DNA of 64,000 nucleotides from Rhynchopus sp. YZ270_cl-10 (GCA_964035575.1 OZ037836.1:1860001-1924000); one strand, 5' to 3'. Positions 41,612 to 52,560 are shown, counted from the first letter of the stretch. The notes: generated from the letters alone by a model not told the origin. A program made the numbers and translations.

Positions 41612-44600
41612 ATGTGGGTTCTCTCTGCTGCCCTGGTGGGCGCGCTGCTTGCTGGAGAACCTGAATGTTCGACCTTTCTACGAAACTGTGTCTACACTAG
41701 GGCTGGTGTGGGCTTTGGTGACAATGCCCTAGATCTGGCACTGGGAAGAGACATGACACTGCCCCCTGGACCTGCCCTCAGCAGTATGTGCAGCAAGAGC
41801 AACTGGGCACAGCGCGACACATGCCGTGTGGACTGTCCCCTGAAGCTTGTGGTGACAGAGCCTGCGGCGTACCAGATGGCGGTGTGTCTCGAGGATTCGT
41901 TGTTCGAACCGTTTGTGGCGTCGTCTCATCTGTCTAAGGGGCATGCGGTGCTGGACAGGGTGATGGACATTGTGTTGGTGGGCAGCCCTGCGTCGCCGGC
42001 CTCGCACGGTGCGTGCACCCCGATGGACTTTATGATGTCGCGTGCGTCGTTTGCGGGGAAGATCGCGTTCTACCAACGTGGCGGGTGCATCCTCTTCCTG
42101 AAGGCAGTGATGGCAAGGATGTTCGGTGCTGCAGCAGGCGTGATGATGAACATCGCCCCTCATGTGTCGGTGGCGCAGCAGCGGATGAACCGTTTGGTGG
42201 GTCTCTCGGCCATGAGTGAAGGCTTCCCTGCAACGTCCGCGGCAAGACACGAGGGCACTCTGCTGTTAAACGCGCTCGCAGCGGGTGTGCGGCTGAAGGG
42301 GAAGTTCACACTGACGTGCCCACCCTTCGGTGTTGTCCCGCCGCCAACATCCCCACCCGTCAGCGATAGTTGCCCACATCCCGGACTCATCGGGAAGTGC
42401 AACCACATGGTGGCTGCTGAGGACAGGCTGTGCAGCAAGTGTTCGATGCAGCTGACACACACGGCGTACCCCTCGCTGCGTGCGTGTCTGTGGGGGAACA
42501 GTCTGCTTCCGCGCCTGCCAGCGACCCTGCTGTGGACACAGCACGCACCGCCCACACAGCTCGCGGTTGCGTATGTGGTTGGGAGCTCGTCCATGGGATG
42601 CTCCCCTGCAGACTACGCAGGGCTGGGTGGGAAGGTTGTGATGCTGGCGTTCCCGGCAGCGTGCCTGCCTTCGGAAGGTGTGCATGCTGCGCAGGGTGCT
42701 GGTGTTGCGGGGGTCATTCTGCTGACGCCAAAGGCGAGTCTTGTGACGCAGGTTGTGGACGGAACGTCGCAGTTCATCAGCATTCCTGTGCACAGTGTGG
42801 AGCCACAGCATTGGCAGGCGATTGACCATGCCTTCCGGAACGGTGGTGTGCCGCTGGTGGGGACTGCTGCCGGTGTGTCTGCCTTTGAGATGAATGTGTC
42901 TGCTGTGGACGGAACAGCAGCCCCGCAGGTGGACGTGGCAACACCGCCACCGCTAGCGGTCCTCGCCACAAGCGCGGCGGAGTTGGAGGCAAGTGGTCTG
43001 CAGTTCACAGCTGGTGTGGTGGTGGCGTTCTTTCTTGCTGTGGTGCTGTTGGCGGCGTGTCTGTTCGTGATCTACAAGCAGAAAAAGGAGGCTGTGGACC
43101 TGCCTGCGAACGGGGATAAGGGCTTCGAGATCCCGTTGAGCGCAGCGTCGATGGGTCTGTCGCTGTCGTTGCTGCTGCTGGTGGCGATTGTGGCCTTCTC
43201 GCTGACGTTCATGGCAGGCCAGGATGCGAAGAACACTGCTGTGGCGGACGGGGAGGAGGCCTCTGCACAGAACTACAGAAACGCTGTTGCGAACGTGCGC
43301 GTCATATCAAACCAGAACAGGCTGAACGTGCTTGGGCAGGTCACCTCGAGCCTCAACAACCTATTGGACGAGGGCGAGAACATGGCTAACTCGGTCACCG
43401 CGTTGTACCTGAATGCAGACTACACCTGGACCTCGATGTTTTCGAAGTACCTGGAGTTTATCAATCTTCTGGTGCGCATTCCTCTGTGGAGTCCTGCTGT
43501 CGTCACGAAGCGTGGCTTCTTCTTCGCCAAGGCAACGCGCACTCGCGACGTGCTCAACGGCGTCAGCGTCGCGGACACAAACGACGGTTTTCTGACTGGC
43601 GCCTACGGTACGGACTACGACCCAGTCAGCATGACGACGTATGTGCTCTCACCGGTCGACGTTCACGATGCCATGTACTGGAACCGCCTTGGAACGGAGT
43701 ACGGCGACGCCTTCGCATTCACGGACGCACTGCCCATGGGCACGATGAAGTACCACCTGTGCACAAAGACCGCCATCCAGGAGCGTGGTACAGAGGGCGT
43801 CTACGTGCACCCACTCTCAGTGTACACACCACTGTACAACCGACACAGAGAACACTTGGGTTACGTGCAGACGGACCTGAAGCTCGAATCGATAGCAGAT
43901 GCAGTCAGGGAGGCCACGAGCAGGCAGGCGTCCCTCGAGAACATGACCACAGTGGTGTTCGAGGCCGGCACCAACAACATTGTGTCCACCACAGCCTACA
44001 GCGAGGCCTTCCCCTACGTGCAGTTCTACATCGCTGTGTACTACGCGGGGCTGCAGCTGTACAAACTTGACGAGATCCCCTCAGTACCGCTTGTGGCCTT
44101 GTCGCACGCTCTGAGAGGCAGGGACGAGATCTCGGAAGTGGTCGACCAGAGAGACTCCTTCGTGCCCCCTGTGCACAAGAACGAAGTGCTGAACCTTGCA
44201 GTGCGTGCAGGCGTTGTACGGGACTCGGCACAGGTGGAGTACAAAACCGAGATGCGTGGTTTGTGCGCCGCAACAGGCACCTGTATCGGAACAGATGGGA
44301 CAGACGCCGTCATGCGGTTCTACGGTGACAACGTTCTGAACGTCTACAAGAACAACACTATCGACTCACCTGATGTCGCAGCCTCACGCATCAGTGCACC
44401 AGGTGCTCCGTGGGTCAGTAAGTATCATCAGTACAACTTCGTGATGGCCGTCTCAGGCACGACAGGCAGCACGCCTGCTGAGCAGTGTGTCTACAAGCCG
44501 TCGGTGTTGGCAGGCGTGCCCGATAAGTGCAACCTGAAACGTCCGTTCCTGGAAGAAAGCTACACAGTGAACGCACGCTTCCGCCCAGATGCAGACATCG

Positions 44601-46348
44601 ACCCGCTTGACAACCAGCAGCGACTCTTCGGCGATGCGTGGGGCGGCCCTGGGCTGCTGCGTTTGTACGCTTCGGGCATCATGACTATGAACGTTGTTTC
44701 GTACGGTTGCCAAACAGAGCCGCTCTCTGCGCCTCTCAAGGGAGGTGTGTGGCACAGTGTGGCAGCCGTGCTGGACAGGAGGGCAGGCACGTGCATGACA
44801 TACATCGACGGAAAGCACCACTCCACAGGACGCATCAGCAACCCCGAAGGGAAGGGCCCATACGGCGATGTATCGGGCGGCCTTCCCTACGTCGTAGGGC
44901 AGAACTTCAAAGGGGCTATGTCGTCGCTGACTGTGTGGGAGATGCCGCTTGCGCCTGAGGAGATTGCGACCCTGCACAGGACACGTGGTGTGCTGGAGCG
45001 GCATGTCCCTCGGAAGAGGTGGCTGACAGACGTGCGCAGGTTTGTGCGGAACACAACAACGTCGCGTGAGATCAACTGGCGGATTGGCGTGATGGTGCCT
45101 GAGGAGGATGTGATGCGCGACATCGACGCCAACAACGCTGCGACGCTGAAGAACCTCGACGTGCAGACCGAGAACCTGGACAGGAAGCTGCAGCAGAAGT
45201 CGTACGAGGTGATTCTGATTGTGGTGGTGCTGGTGCTGTTCTCTGTGCTTGTGTTCCTGCTGTTCAACAACGCGCTGACGCAGCCCTTTGCACGCGTTGC
45301 AGTTGTGATGACGGAGGTGGCAGTCATGCGCATTGACGAGGTGCCGGACCTGTCGTCGAGGCTGCTTGAGATGAACGCAATCCACCGTGCCATGATCCTC
45401 ATGTGTCGCAACCTCAAGGAGTACAGGTCCTACATGCCGCAGTCTGTCTTGGCTGAAACAACGGACGACGAGGCATACGAGTCAGAACCACAAACAGGAA
45501 CAGCCTCATCTGCAGGGAGCGACAAGAACAGCTTGGCCAGCGGGTCGCACAGCAAAAGCGGCAAGGTTACCGATTCGAGCAAAATCGTGAATGAGATTGG
45601 TGCCAAGCGTGGTGCAATGGCACTGTCCCTGACAAAGAAGCGTGTGTCCTTCACACTGGTGAACATCTGCGACTGGCACGGCAGGGTGTCCAACCTCAAT
45701 GAGCAACGCACGCTCTCGCTCCACTCCAACATCGTGCAGACCGTTCTTGGCACCTTTGCGACGACGAAGGGCATCAGCGAAATGTTCTCCGGCGACCGCT
45801 TCCTGTGTGGCTACAACGGAGCGAAGCAGCTTGGGAGCCACCGCATGGCTGCGTGCGACGCTGCATGCCGCATTGCCGAGGCAATGAGGACAGAGGACTT
45901 GAAGATATCATGCGCAGTTGCGTCAGGTGATGCACGTGTCGGAAACATGGGTTGCGACGACATGAAGCGCTACTCGTACATCACACCTGTCCTTACGTGG
46001 TGCTATGCACTGGAGCGGTACGCTCGCACGAATAACGTTGCCATGCTGTGCGACACGTGGGTGGCGCAGGATGCGTCTGCTGAGTACACACTCAAGCTTG
46101 CGGGCACTGTAGAGTTCAAGAAGCGCTATGCAAAGCCGATTGTGCTGCACGAGCTCATCTGCAAGAAGGCTGCTGCAGCGGAGGACGAGTGGATGTACCA
46201 GATGGACGCTGCAGACAAGGCGGATCCGTACTCGAAGTGGAACGCCTTTGTGGAGAAGGTCACTGCCAAGGACTACGAGGTATGCACACTACCCTCTTAC
46301 CTGGCCACCTTTGTGTGTCTTCCAAAAACCAAAAAGCGTTGTGTGTGA
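41612..46348 (+). CDS. Large receptor-like protein: PA-like, LamG-like and class III cyclase-like domains
   Basis: 1578 residues. An N-terminal signal peptide (MWVLSAALVGALLAG) leads an ectodomain with two protease-associated-like segments (about 128-225 and 320-412). TM1 at about 465-488 and TM2 at about 508-530 are joined by a short cytosolic loop. A second large ectodomain includes a sensor-like region (540-950) and a LamG/concanavalin-like fold (about 979-1125). TM3 lies at about 1197-1220, then a HAMP-like stretch, KEYRSYMPQSV, a Ser-rich linker, and a cyclase-like domain (1342-1500). That domain keeps SGDRF but has LVNICDW at the first metal site (Asn for Asp) and lacks a clear NxxxR pair in ITPVLTWCYALERYA, so catalysis is doubtful. 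Pyrimidine-rich DNA with ccctcag lies upstream. The C-terminal 22 residues may be read-through past a possible donor (gag|gtatgc at 46280). Confidence 0.82.
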   Translation: MWVLSAALVGALLAGEPECSTFLRNCVYTRAGVGFGDNALDLALGRDMTLPPGPALSSMCSKSNWAQRDTCRVDCPLKLVVTEPAAYQMAVCLEDSLFEPFVASSHLSKGHAVLDRVMDIVLVGSPASPASHGACTPMDFMMSRASFAGKIAFYQRGGCILFLKAVMARMFGAAAGVMMNIAPHVSVAQQRMNRLVGLSAMSEGFPATSAARHEGTLLLNALAAGVRLKGKFTLTCPPFGVVPPPTSPPVSDSCPHPGLIGKCNHMVAAEDRLCSKCSMQLTHTAYPSLRACLWGNSLLPRLPATLLWTQHAPPTQLAVAYVVGSSSMGCSPADYAGLGGKVVMLAFPAACLPSEGVHAAQGAGVAGVILLTPKASLVTQVVDGTSQFISIPVHSVEPQHWQAIDHAFRNGGVPLVGTAAGVSAFEMNVSAVDGTAAPQVDVATPPPLAVLATSAAELEASGLQFTAGVVVAFFLAVVLLAACLFVIYKQKKEAVDLPANGDKGFEIPLSAASMGLSLSLLLLVAIVAFSLTFMAGQDAKNTAVADGEEASAQNYRNAVANVRVISNQNRLNVLGQVTSSLNNLLDEGENMANSVTALYLNADYTWTSMFSKYLEFINLLVRIPLWSPAVVTKRGFFFAKATRTRDVLNGVSVADTNDGFLTGAYGTDYDPVSMTTYVLSPVDVHDAMYWNRLGTEYGDAFAFTDALPMGTMKYHLCTKTAIQERGTEGVYVHPLSVYTPLYNRHREHLGYVQTDLKLESIADAVREATSRQASLENMTTVVFEAGTNNIVSTTAYSEAFPYVQFYIAVYYAGLQLYKLDEIPSVPLVALSHALRGRDEISEVVDQRDSFVPPVHKNEVLNLAVRAGVVRDSAQVEYKTEMRGLCAATGTCIGTDGTDAVMRFYGDNVLNVYKNNTIDSPDVAASRISAPGAPWVSKYHQYNFVMAVSGTTGSTPAEQCVYKPSVLAGVPDKCNLKRPFLEESYTVNARFRPDADIDPLDNQQRLFGDAWGGPGLLRLYASGIMTMNVVSYGCQTEPLSAPLKGGVWHSVAAVLDRRAGTCMTYIDGKHHSTGRISNPEGKGPYGDVSGGLPYVVGQNFKGAMSSLTVWEMPLAPEEIATLHRTRGVLERHVPRKRWLTDVRRFVRNTTTSREINWRIGVMVPEEDVMRDIDANNAATLKNLDVQTENLDRKLQQKSYEVILIVVVLVLFSVLVFLLFNNALTQPFARVAVVMTEVAVMRIDEVPDLSSRLLEMNAIHRAMILMCRNLKEYRSYMPQSVLAETTDDEAYESEPQTGTASSAGSDKNSLASGSHSKSGKVTDSSKIVNEIGAKRGAMALSLTKKRVSFTLVNICDWHGRVSNLNEQRTLSLHSNIVQTVLGTFATTKGISEMFSGDRFLCGYNGAKQLGSHRMAACDAACRIAEAMRTEDLKISCAVASGDARVGNMGCDDMKRYSYITPVLTWCYALERYARTNNVAMLCDTWVAQDASAEYTLKLAGTVEFKKRYAKPIVLHELICKKAAAAEDEWMYQMDAADKADPYSKWNAFVEKVTAKDYEVCTLPSYLATFVCLPKTKKRCV

Positions 46349-46431
46349 CGTTTTGAAGGAAGGAAAAATAAAATCCTAAAAACATGGTACTCCACCTATC
46401 ATGAGGTCCAAGGACTATGCGGTATGCACAG

Positions 46432-46690
46432 TGTGGGAATGCTGAGCTAATTGGCAGGTATCCCTCTGCTAAGGCTAAATATCTCCCGGAGACCGATAGC
46501 GAACACAGTACAGTGATGGAAAGAAGAAAAGAACTTTGAAAAGAGAGTTAAAAGTCCCTGAAGCCGATGAGTGATAAGAGTTAGAGGCCCGTTCAAACCT
46601 GCTGCCAAACTTGGTAGTAGGACGTCAGGTCGTATTCGCGGCACCTACCTTGTCTTTGCGTTGCACTGGCAAAAGGCAGACTGAGTGATA
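46432..46690 (+). rRNA. Fragment of large-subunit (28S-type) rRNA
   Basis: Contains ctaaggctaaatat, gagaccgatagcgaacacag and gaaaagaactttgaaaagag then agttaaaagt, the universally conserved 5' domain of LSU rRNA just after the 5.8S-interacting region. Small changes (acagtac, gtgatgg) relative to the usual sequence suggest a nonfunctional piece or a fragmented rRNA module. It lies within 100 bp of the receptor gene's stop codon on the same strand. Confidence 0.8.
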
Positions 46691-47149
46691 AGACTCCCCT
46701 CTACCCCTCTGACCTCACCTCCACCACAACTAGCAAGGGGCGCTTTGCTCCGTAGGGGGGGGCTATTGTTCGTATATGTACCGTTGTACCCAAAACACAA
46801 CTGGCCATACCATGCAACTGGTTATGCGTACACACCTACACTGTGCATCCCACGCGCCTATGTCGCCGAAGGCCACCTCAATTTCTGAACAAGATAAAAC
46901 AATAAGTCTGGTGTTGCTGAATGGGGAGGGGCGGAAAAAGTGCTGAAATGTGCGGAAAAAAGTGCGAATCAGCCCCCTTCAGCCACAATAAGCTGTTTCT
47001 CTTATCGAACAGATTGGAAAGTACTAATGGAAGTGAAGAACAAACAACCTTATTTTTTTTCTCCCTTGTTTCGAGTGCGAAACGTTTCTCCATGTATTGC
47101 ACGGGAAACAATATGACAAACAGGTGCAGGGTGGTTCCGTGCATATCAT

Positions 47150-47228
47150 AGAACCTGGCACCTTGTGTGTCTCCCAAAAACCAAAAGCGTTGTGTGTGTA
47201 GTTTTGAAGGAAGGAAAAATAAAATCCC
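47150..47228 (+). repeat. Duplicate of the receptor gene's 3' end
   Basis: cctggcaccttgtgtgtctc, then ccaaaaaccaaaagcgttgt, then gttttgaaggaaggaaaaat closely repeats 46300-46375, the end of the 1578-residue frame and its downstream DNA. The rRNA fragment lies between the two copies. Confidence 0.7.
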
Positions 47229-47311
47229 AGTGCCCTGCGTCCGCCGATGCACGGTGAGGCGCTTGCACATTTCAACGGCTCCTTTTTTTTCCTTTCCCCG
47301 TTTATAGTATT

Positions 47312-47530
47312 TTGAGCAGCAAGCAGAAGAGTAGCGAGTCTCGTGAGAACTACCACCCCCCACACACCACACCACGACAGGGTGCCGCAGCGAGCGTCGA
47401 AGGAGCCACGGAGATAGACGTTAAGTACGCGCCTGCAGATGCAGAAGGAGGTCAGACGTGTATCTTCGCAAGGCTGTTGAAGTGCTACAACGACAAGGCG
47501 TACTCCCCGGAGACTATTGTGATGCATTAG
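47312..47530 (+). pseudogene. Coding-like fragment, possible lost C-terminal exon
   Basis: An open frame (no ATG; SSKQKSSESREN then about 50 residues ending ARLLKCYNDKAYSPETIVMH) with coding-like composition. It follows tttccccgtttatag, which could serve as a splice acceptor. It may be a displaced C-terminus of a cyclase-domain receptor, but I recognise no family, and part of its 5' edge matches an inverted repeat near 1570-1625. Confidence 0.3.
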
Positions 47531-48154
47531 TTGTGCATTCATTGCACCATTGCCTGCCTTGGCACAAATACGGGGGGGAAATAAAGTAAAAAATGCTAAG
47601 TGCTCAGCACCTTTTTCATTCCCGGATGCAGTTTTTGGTCCAGCCCACGAACTGGATTTTTCTTTTCTTTTCTAATTTCTTTTATTCACTTCTTTTCTGT
47701 AAAGTATTATTTGGTGTGCCACCTCCCTTTGCGCTCCTGTTGTACCAACAGATGTGGGGTGTATGAGGGGGGTTTAGGACTTCAAAACTACCTTCCAGAT
47801 TACACTTTTTACGCAGATTTTTTCTTCTTCCTTCAGACAGCACTTTTCTTGGTGGCTTGATCAAAGCCTCAAACTCCGAGGTGGTGAACTTTTGTTGTCA
47901 TCATGCGACGCAGGCCAGTCACAATGTGCAAACATTGCTGAGGAGCGCCGAACATGGCGGACGAGTCAAGGGGACCCACTAGTCGTGTGGTGCTGGTCCA
48001 AATGACCAGTGTGTGTGTTTTTTTTTTTGTGTTATCAAGCCTTTACGAATAGAAATGGAAAACGACGGATGGTGCGTGCCCGCTTTAGCGTATTGTTTTT
48101 CCACTAACATCACTCACATTCATCAGTGAAAAACACAAACCTTTTGCGGTGCGA
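47531..48154. other. Spacer without recognised gene
   Basis: T-rich spacer. I see no conserved block, RNA or coding frame. Confidence 0.4.
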
Positions 48155-48156
48155 TA

Positions 48157-48808
48157 CCGGCCGCGTACATATTACGTCGCGTACTAATTAAGTCGGTTAG
48201 GGCAAATGCCGACTTAATTAGTACGCGACGTAATAAGTGTGCGACGTAATTAATTTTTGGAAGAAAAACAAAATCTACGTACAAGGTGAGTGGGAAGGGT
48301 TTCTGGGATTTCTCTTGGTGTTGGCGTGTTGTCCCTCGGCCCTTTACAAGGTTACATTGGGCAGAGATTGCAGCATGCAAACGTTTTTTAATGTTTGTTG
48401 AAATATGAATGAATGACTCAAATTGCGGATTTGGGGAACTCATTGGCACTTCCCACTCTTCTTGCGCATACGGAGGTACTAGACGCACTGTGGCAGAGTT
48501 CTCACCGATTTCTTCCATCTTACCCTGTGTCGTCTACACGCGCCGCGTGTTGGGTTTGCTCTCCTCCTCGTTCACACGATCTGCGATGGCCTTCGGGATT
48601 GTGTGGGTTTGGTGGTATCCCCCCAGTGATGTGCCCACACCAGCTGTGTTCCAACATGATTACCCCCACTTTTTTTTTCACCTTACGGTGTGTACTAATT
48701 ACGTCGCTTTTTTGGGCGCCCGAGGGCCCCAAAAAAGCGACTTAATTAGTACGCGACGTAATAAGTACCCCCCGTAATAAATACGCGACGTAATATGTAC
48801 GCGGCCGG
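48157..48808. mobile_element. 652-bp TA-flanked MITE with palindromic subrepeats
   Basis: Perfect 27-bp inverted ends start ccggccgcgtacatattacg and are flanked by TA (48155-48156, 48809-48810). The motif tacgcgacgtaat or its complement recurs at least six times near the ends, with inner inverted blocks at 48175-48225 and 48690-48760. No transposase. The centre (48409-48680) is higher in GC and could be captured DNA. Confidence 0.8.
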
Positions 48809-48810
48809 TA

Positions 48811-49300
48811 AACGAAAAAGTGTTTTCTTTATTTCATTTAACTGTTATATCCTGAAGTCGTTTTCTATTTTTTTTTTTTTTTTTTGATAAAACAACTTGT
48901 TGTCAATTCTAAAAAGATTGGAGGCAGCGCTTGCAGGCCACAACAAAACAGATTGAAACAAGAAGCGTACAAACAAAAGACCCGATATTTTTTTTTAGGA
49001 CCACTAGTTTAGCGCTAGTCATTACGACCAGTTGTTCCACAAGTAGTCCCCCTGACTCGTCCGTTGTGTATGTTTGTTTCTTTCCCTCTTTCCTCCGTGT
49101 TCCTCCTATTCTCTTTTTCTTTTTGGGTTTACTGTCTACAAAGTTTAGAAAAACAAAACCCAAAAGAAACAATTAACGAACACACCCTTCCCCCCAAAAA
49201 AGAACTCCCCTGCGCGCAAACTTTTGAAAAAAAGAAAAAAGTACAGTACCCGAATTCTCCCACCTGGTGGGAATACTCGGCGATTGTCGACACAACAAAA
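48811..49300. other. Spacer without recognised gene
   Basis: AT-rich with poly-T and poly-A tracts. It holds gataaaacaacttgttgtca near 48885, similar to 56025, so a dispersed repeat is likely. Confidence 0.4.
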
Positions 49301-49305
49301 AAGAA

Positions 49306-49360
49306 TAGTGGAGTTCATCCTCGGGTGTCTACACTAAAACAACCAAGTTTTCAAAGAAAA
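49306..49360 (+). repeat. Conserved ~50-bp intergenic motif, copy 5
   Basis: Reads tagtggagttcatcctcggg, tgtctacactaaaacaacca and agttttcaaag. It is closest to copy 1 at 1519, yet no UBL-LRR gene is adjacent. Confidence 0.7.
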
Positions 49361-49715
49361 AAGTTTCCTGTCATAAGAGTTGCTCCTTTAAGGGTTCAGG
49401 GCGGTCTACGTCTGGACCTTCCGTAGTACAAAAAGGCTTTGGCCAACATTGAGTACAGACCCTCATTGTCCACTTAGGTTTTTGCATTTTTAATTTGTTT
49501 TATTGTTTGCGGGGGTGAAGAAACACCACAACGAAACGTAGGAGTGCGGCGTCAATTTTGCCCGGTACGCTTTTATTTTGTCAAACTTCTAAATGAATGT
49601 ACGACCGCATGGTTGGGGGGGTCTACCCCCACTGTGCACCAGTCATTGTACCAAAGGTACATTGTCAAAAAAAGAGGGCTTTTTTGTATTTCAAGTCAAT
49701 TTTTCCCCCCAGCAA

Positions 49716-50688
49716 TGGGGTGGCATCAAAACAAAAAACGCGGACAATGTCCGCGTTTTTGGGGAATTTCAGACCCCCCCCTTCCCCCCCCCAAAACGCG
49801 GACATTTTTTGTTTTTTTTTCCCCTATTTTTTGCTGGTTTTTGGGTGACGGGGTGCAAATTCGTGACCCAAAACACAGTTTTTTTGGCATTTCCGGAATC
49901 CGTCCAGAAAGTGGTGGGGTCAATCTCGAAAATTGGACAATTTTTTGACCACTTAAATTTTTGAAAATATGAGCCCGGTCACTAATACGTGGGGCCCATT
50001 TTCGGCCAAAAAATGCTGCTGAAAAAAATTTTCAGGTGAAAATTTTTCAGCCCCAAAACATGCCGCGATTGGCATTTCCGGGATCTGTCCGCGCTGTGGT
50101 GGGGTCAATTTGCCGAAATGGCCAAGTTCTTGGTTTTGGTCAAAATGAGTGTAAGGTAAAGGGGCCAAGGTAAATCCCACAACCCAGATTTTCTCTCTCT
50201 GATGCTGAAACCATGAAAATGTGCAAAAACACCGGCATTTGCATTTCCGGAATCCGTCCGTTCTGTGGTGGGGTCAATTTGCCAAAATGGACAAGTTCTT
50301 GATTTTGGTCAAAACCCGTCAGTGTAAGGTAAAGGGGTCCAAGTGTTTGCCTGTAGAAGCACATGGTAGCAGGGGTTTAAGGGCCCCCCATTCGTGTACA
50401 TTTTGCAAAAAAACGCGGGCATCTTGTATTTTTTATTTTGCCCGAAAACACCGGCATTTGCATTTCCTGAATCCGCCGGTTCTGTGGTGGGGTCAATTTG
50501 CCGAAATGGACGAGTTTTTATAAATTTTGGTCAAAATCGTGTACGACCCCAGTGAAGAAAAAAATTTTCGAGGAAAAAAAAACCCCAAAATGTCCGCGTT
50601 TTCTGGAATTTCAGACCCCCCCCCCCCCCCCCCTCCCCCCCCCAAAAACGCGGACATTGTCCGCGTTTTTTGTTTTGATGCCACCCCA
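49716..50688. mobile_element. 973-bp element with cgcggacattgtccgcg TIRs
   Basis: The ends tggggtggcatcaaaacaaa on the left and their complement on the right contain the palindrome cgcggacaatgtccgcg. The interior holds four reverse-orientation copies of the gaccccaccac repeat family. No clear host duplication. Confidence 0.65.
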
Positions 50689-50869
50689 ATACAGTTACCC
50701 CTTTTTTTTACAGAAAAGGGTTTTTTCAGTATTTCTGTGTTTGTTCAAAAACGGCGAGCATGGGAAAGCACTCCCCAAGGCTTTTTTTTCCCTTCTTTTT
50801 TTTAGGTCGCTGAGCCAGGGTGTTTCCTAATTTGCTTCTGCTTCCGGGGATTTGGCCAGGGAAAAAATT

Positions 50870-51028
50870 ATTTATTAGGACAAATACTTTGTGGTGGGAA
50901 ATGATTAAAACATCTGAGACTTGTAGTTTATTCCTTTCCCCTATTATTGTGCACTCACCTCATTTCTGTACTTCAGGCTAAGGGTTTTTTCCCCTTTTGA
51001 CATCCTTTTCTGGACGTTTTGGGGGTAG

Positions 51029-51069
<41 letters not shown>

Positions 51070-52560
51070 AAAGAAATGTTTTGTTTTTATTTGCATGTCA
51101 AAGGAAACAAAAAACCGAATTTAACCTTTATAAAACCCCTTGCCTGATAGTGCGTATGACGTGGGTAGCGTACCAACTAAACAAAAGATGAAAGGGGTTT
51201 TTATTATTTACACGTCCACTCGACGTTTGGATAAAGAAAACCAGAGACGAAAGGGGGTTTGGGGGGAAGAGTTTAATTCTTGAACGCATCCCCCACACTC
51301 AGTCACACAAAGTATGTTTGCTGTTCTGGATCGCTCATTCAAATAAAGCAGTTTTCGGGAATTTTTATTTTCACCGCTGTTGGGCCGTGCGCCTGCGGCG
51401 CTGCCTGTTCCCTGTTCTACAGGCAAACACTTGGCCCCTTTACCTTACACTGACGGGTTTTGACCAAAAGCAAGAACTTGTCCATTTTGGAAAATTGACC
51501 CCACCACACAACGGGCGGATTCCGGAAATGCAATTGCCGGGGTTTTCAGGCATTTTCATGTTTTCAGGATCAGGGAGAGAGAATCTGGGTTGTGGATTTA
51601 CCTGGCCCCCTTTACCTTAGGGTAGGCACACTTTTTTATTTGTTTAATGCTCGCGCGCGCGGAAAATTTTGAGATTCCAAAAAAAAAAACATGGAAGAAA
51701 AAAAAACATTGCCTTACGTCAACAGGTTATCTTGACTTTCCCTCCCGTCTTCCTCCACGGAAAAAAAATCAACCAAATATCTTCGAACACAGAATCCTCC
51801 ATATACGAGTGGGTCACATGATATAACTCTATCATGTGACCCCACCGTGGAGAGCAATCGGCTCGCGCATCAAAAGAAAGCAGAGAAAAGGGGAAAAGAA
51901 AAAGACAAAAGGTACCGTGCGCCTGCGGCGCTACCTGTTCCCAGTCAGGAACGCCACAATTTTATCCGAATGTGGATTTTCCAACCTGAAAATGACCCTT
52001 GTTTATGTGGATGGGTTCATATTTTGTGGAAATTTATGCCACTAAAATTTTGTCGGTTTTTCTGTATATCCCCCACCACAGAACGAGCGGATTCTGGAAA
52101 TGCCTATCGCGGCATGTTTGGGCTGAAAACCACTGTTTTTTCAAGGGAAAAAATTGCTTCCGGATGTCGGAATTTTCCGGAAAATTTCCAGAATTAGAAA
52201 ACAGCCTGGCTTCGATGTTTTATTTTTGCTGTGTCTCTGTGTGTGTGTTTTTTTTTCTGTGTGTGTTTTTTTCTGCGCGCGCGCGCGGAACTTTTTGGGA
52301 CCCGACCGAGCATTAAACAAAAAAAAAAGTGTGCCTACCCTTACACCCATTTTGACCAAAACCAAGAACTTGGCCATTTCGGCAAATTGACCCCACCACA
52401 GCACGGACGATTGCGGAAATGCCAATCGCGGCATGTTTTCGGGCTGAAAACCCACTTTTTTTCCAGGGAAAAAAATTGCTTCCGGATGTCGGAATTTTCC
52501 GGAAAATTTCCAGAATTAGGAAACACCCTGTCACTGAGCGCGAGACTCACCTTATTTCTG
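50870..52560. repeat. Mosaic of dispersed repeats
   Basis: Includes 50876-50978 and 51149-51202 (both found again at 56192-56345), a ~40-bp poly-A tract at about 51029, an inverted copy of the 18197 repeat at 51210-51305, gccgtgcgcctgcggcgct at 51384 and 51909, and gaccccaccac units at 51490, 52070 and 52385. No gene is recognised. Confidence 0.6.
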
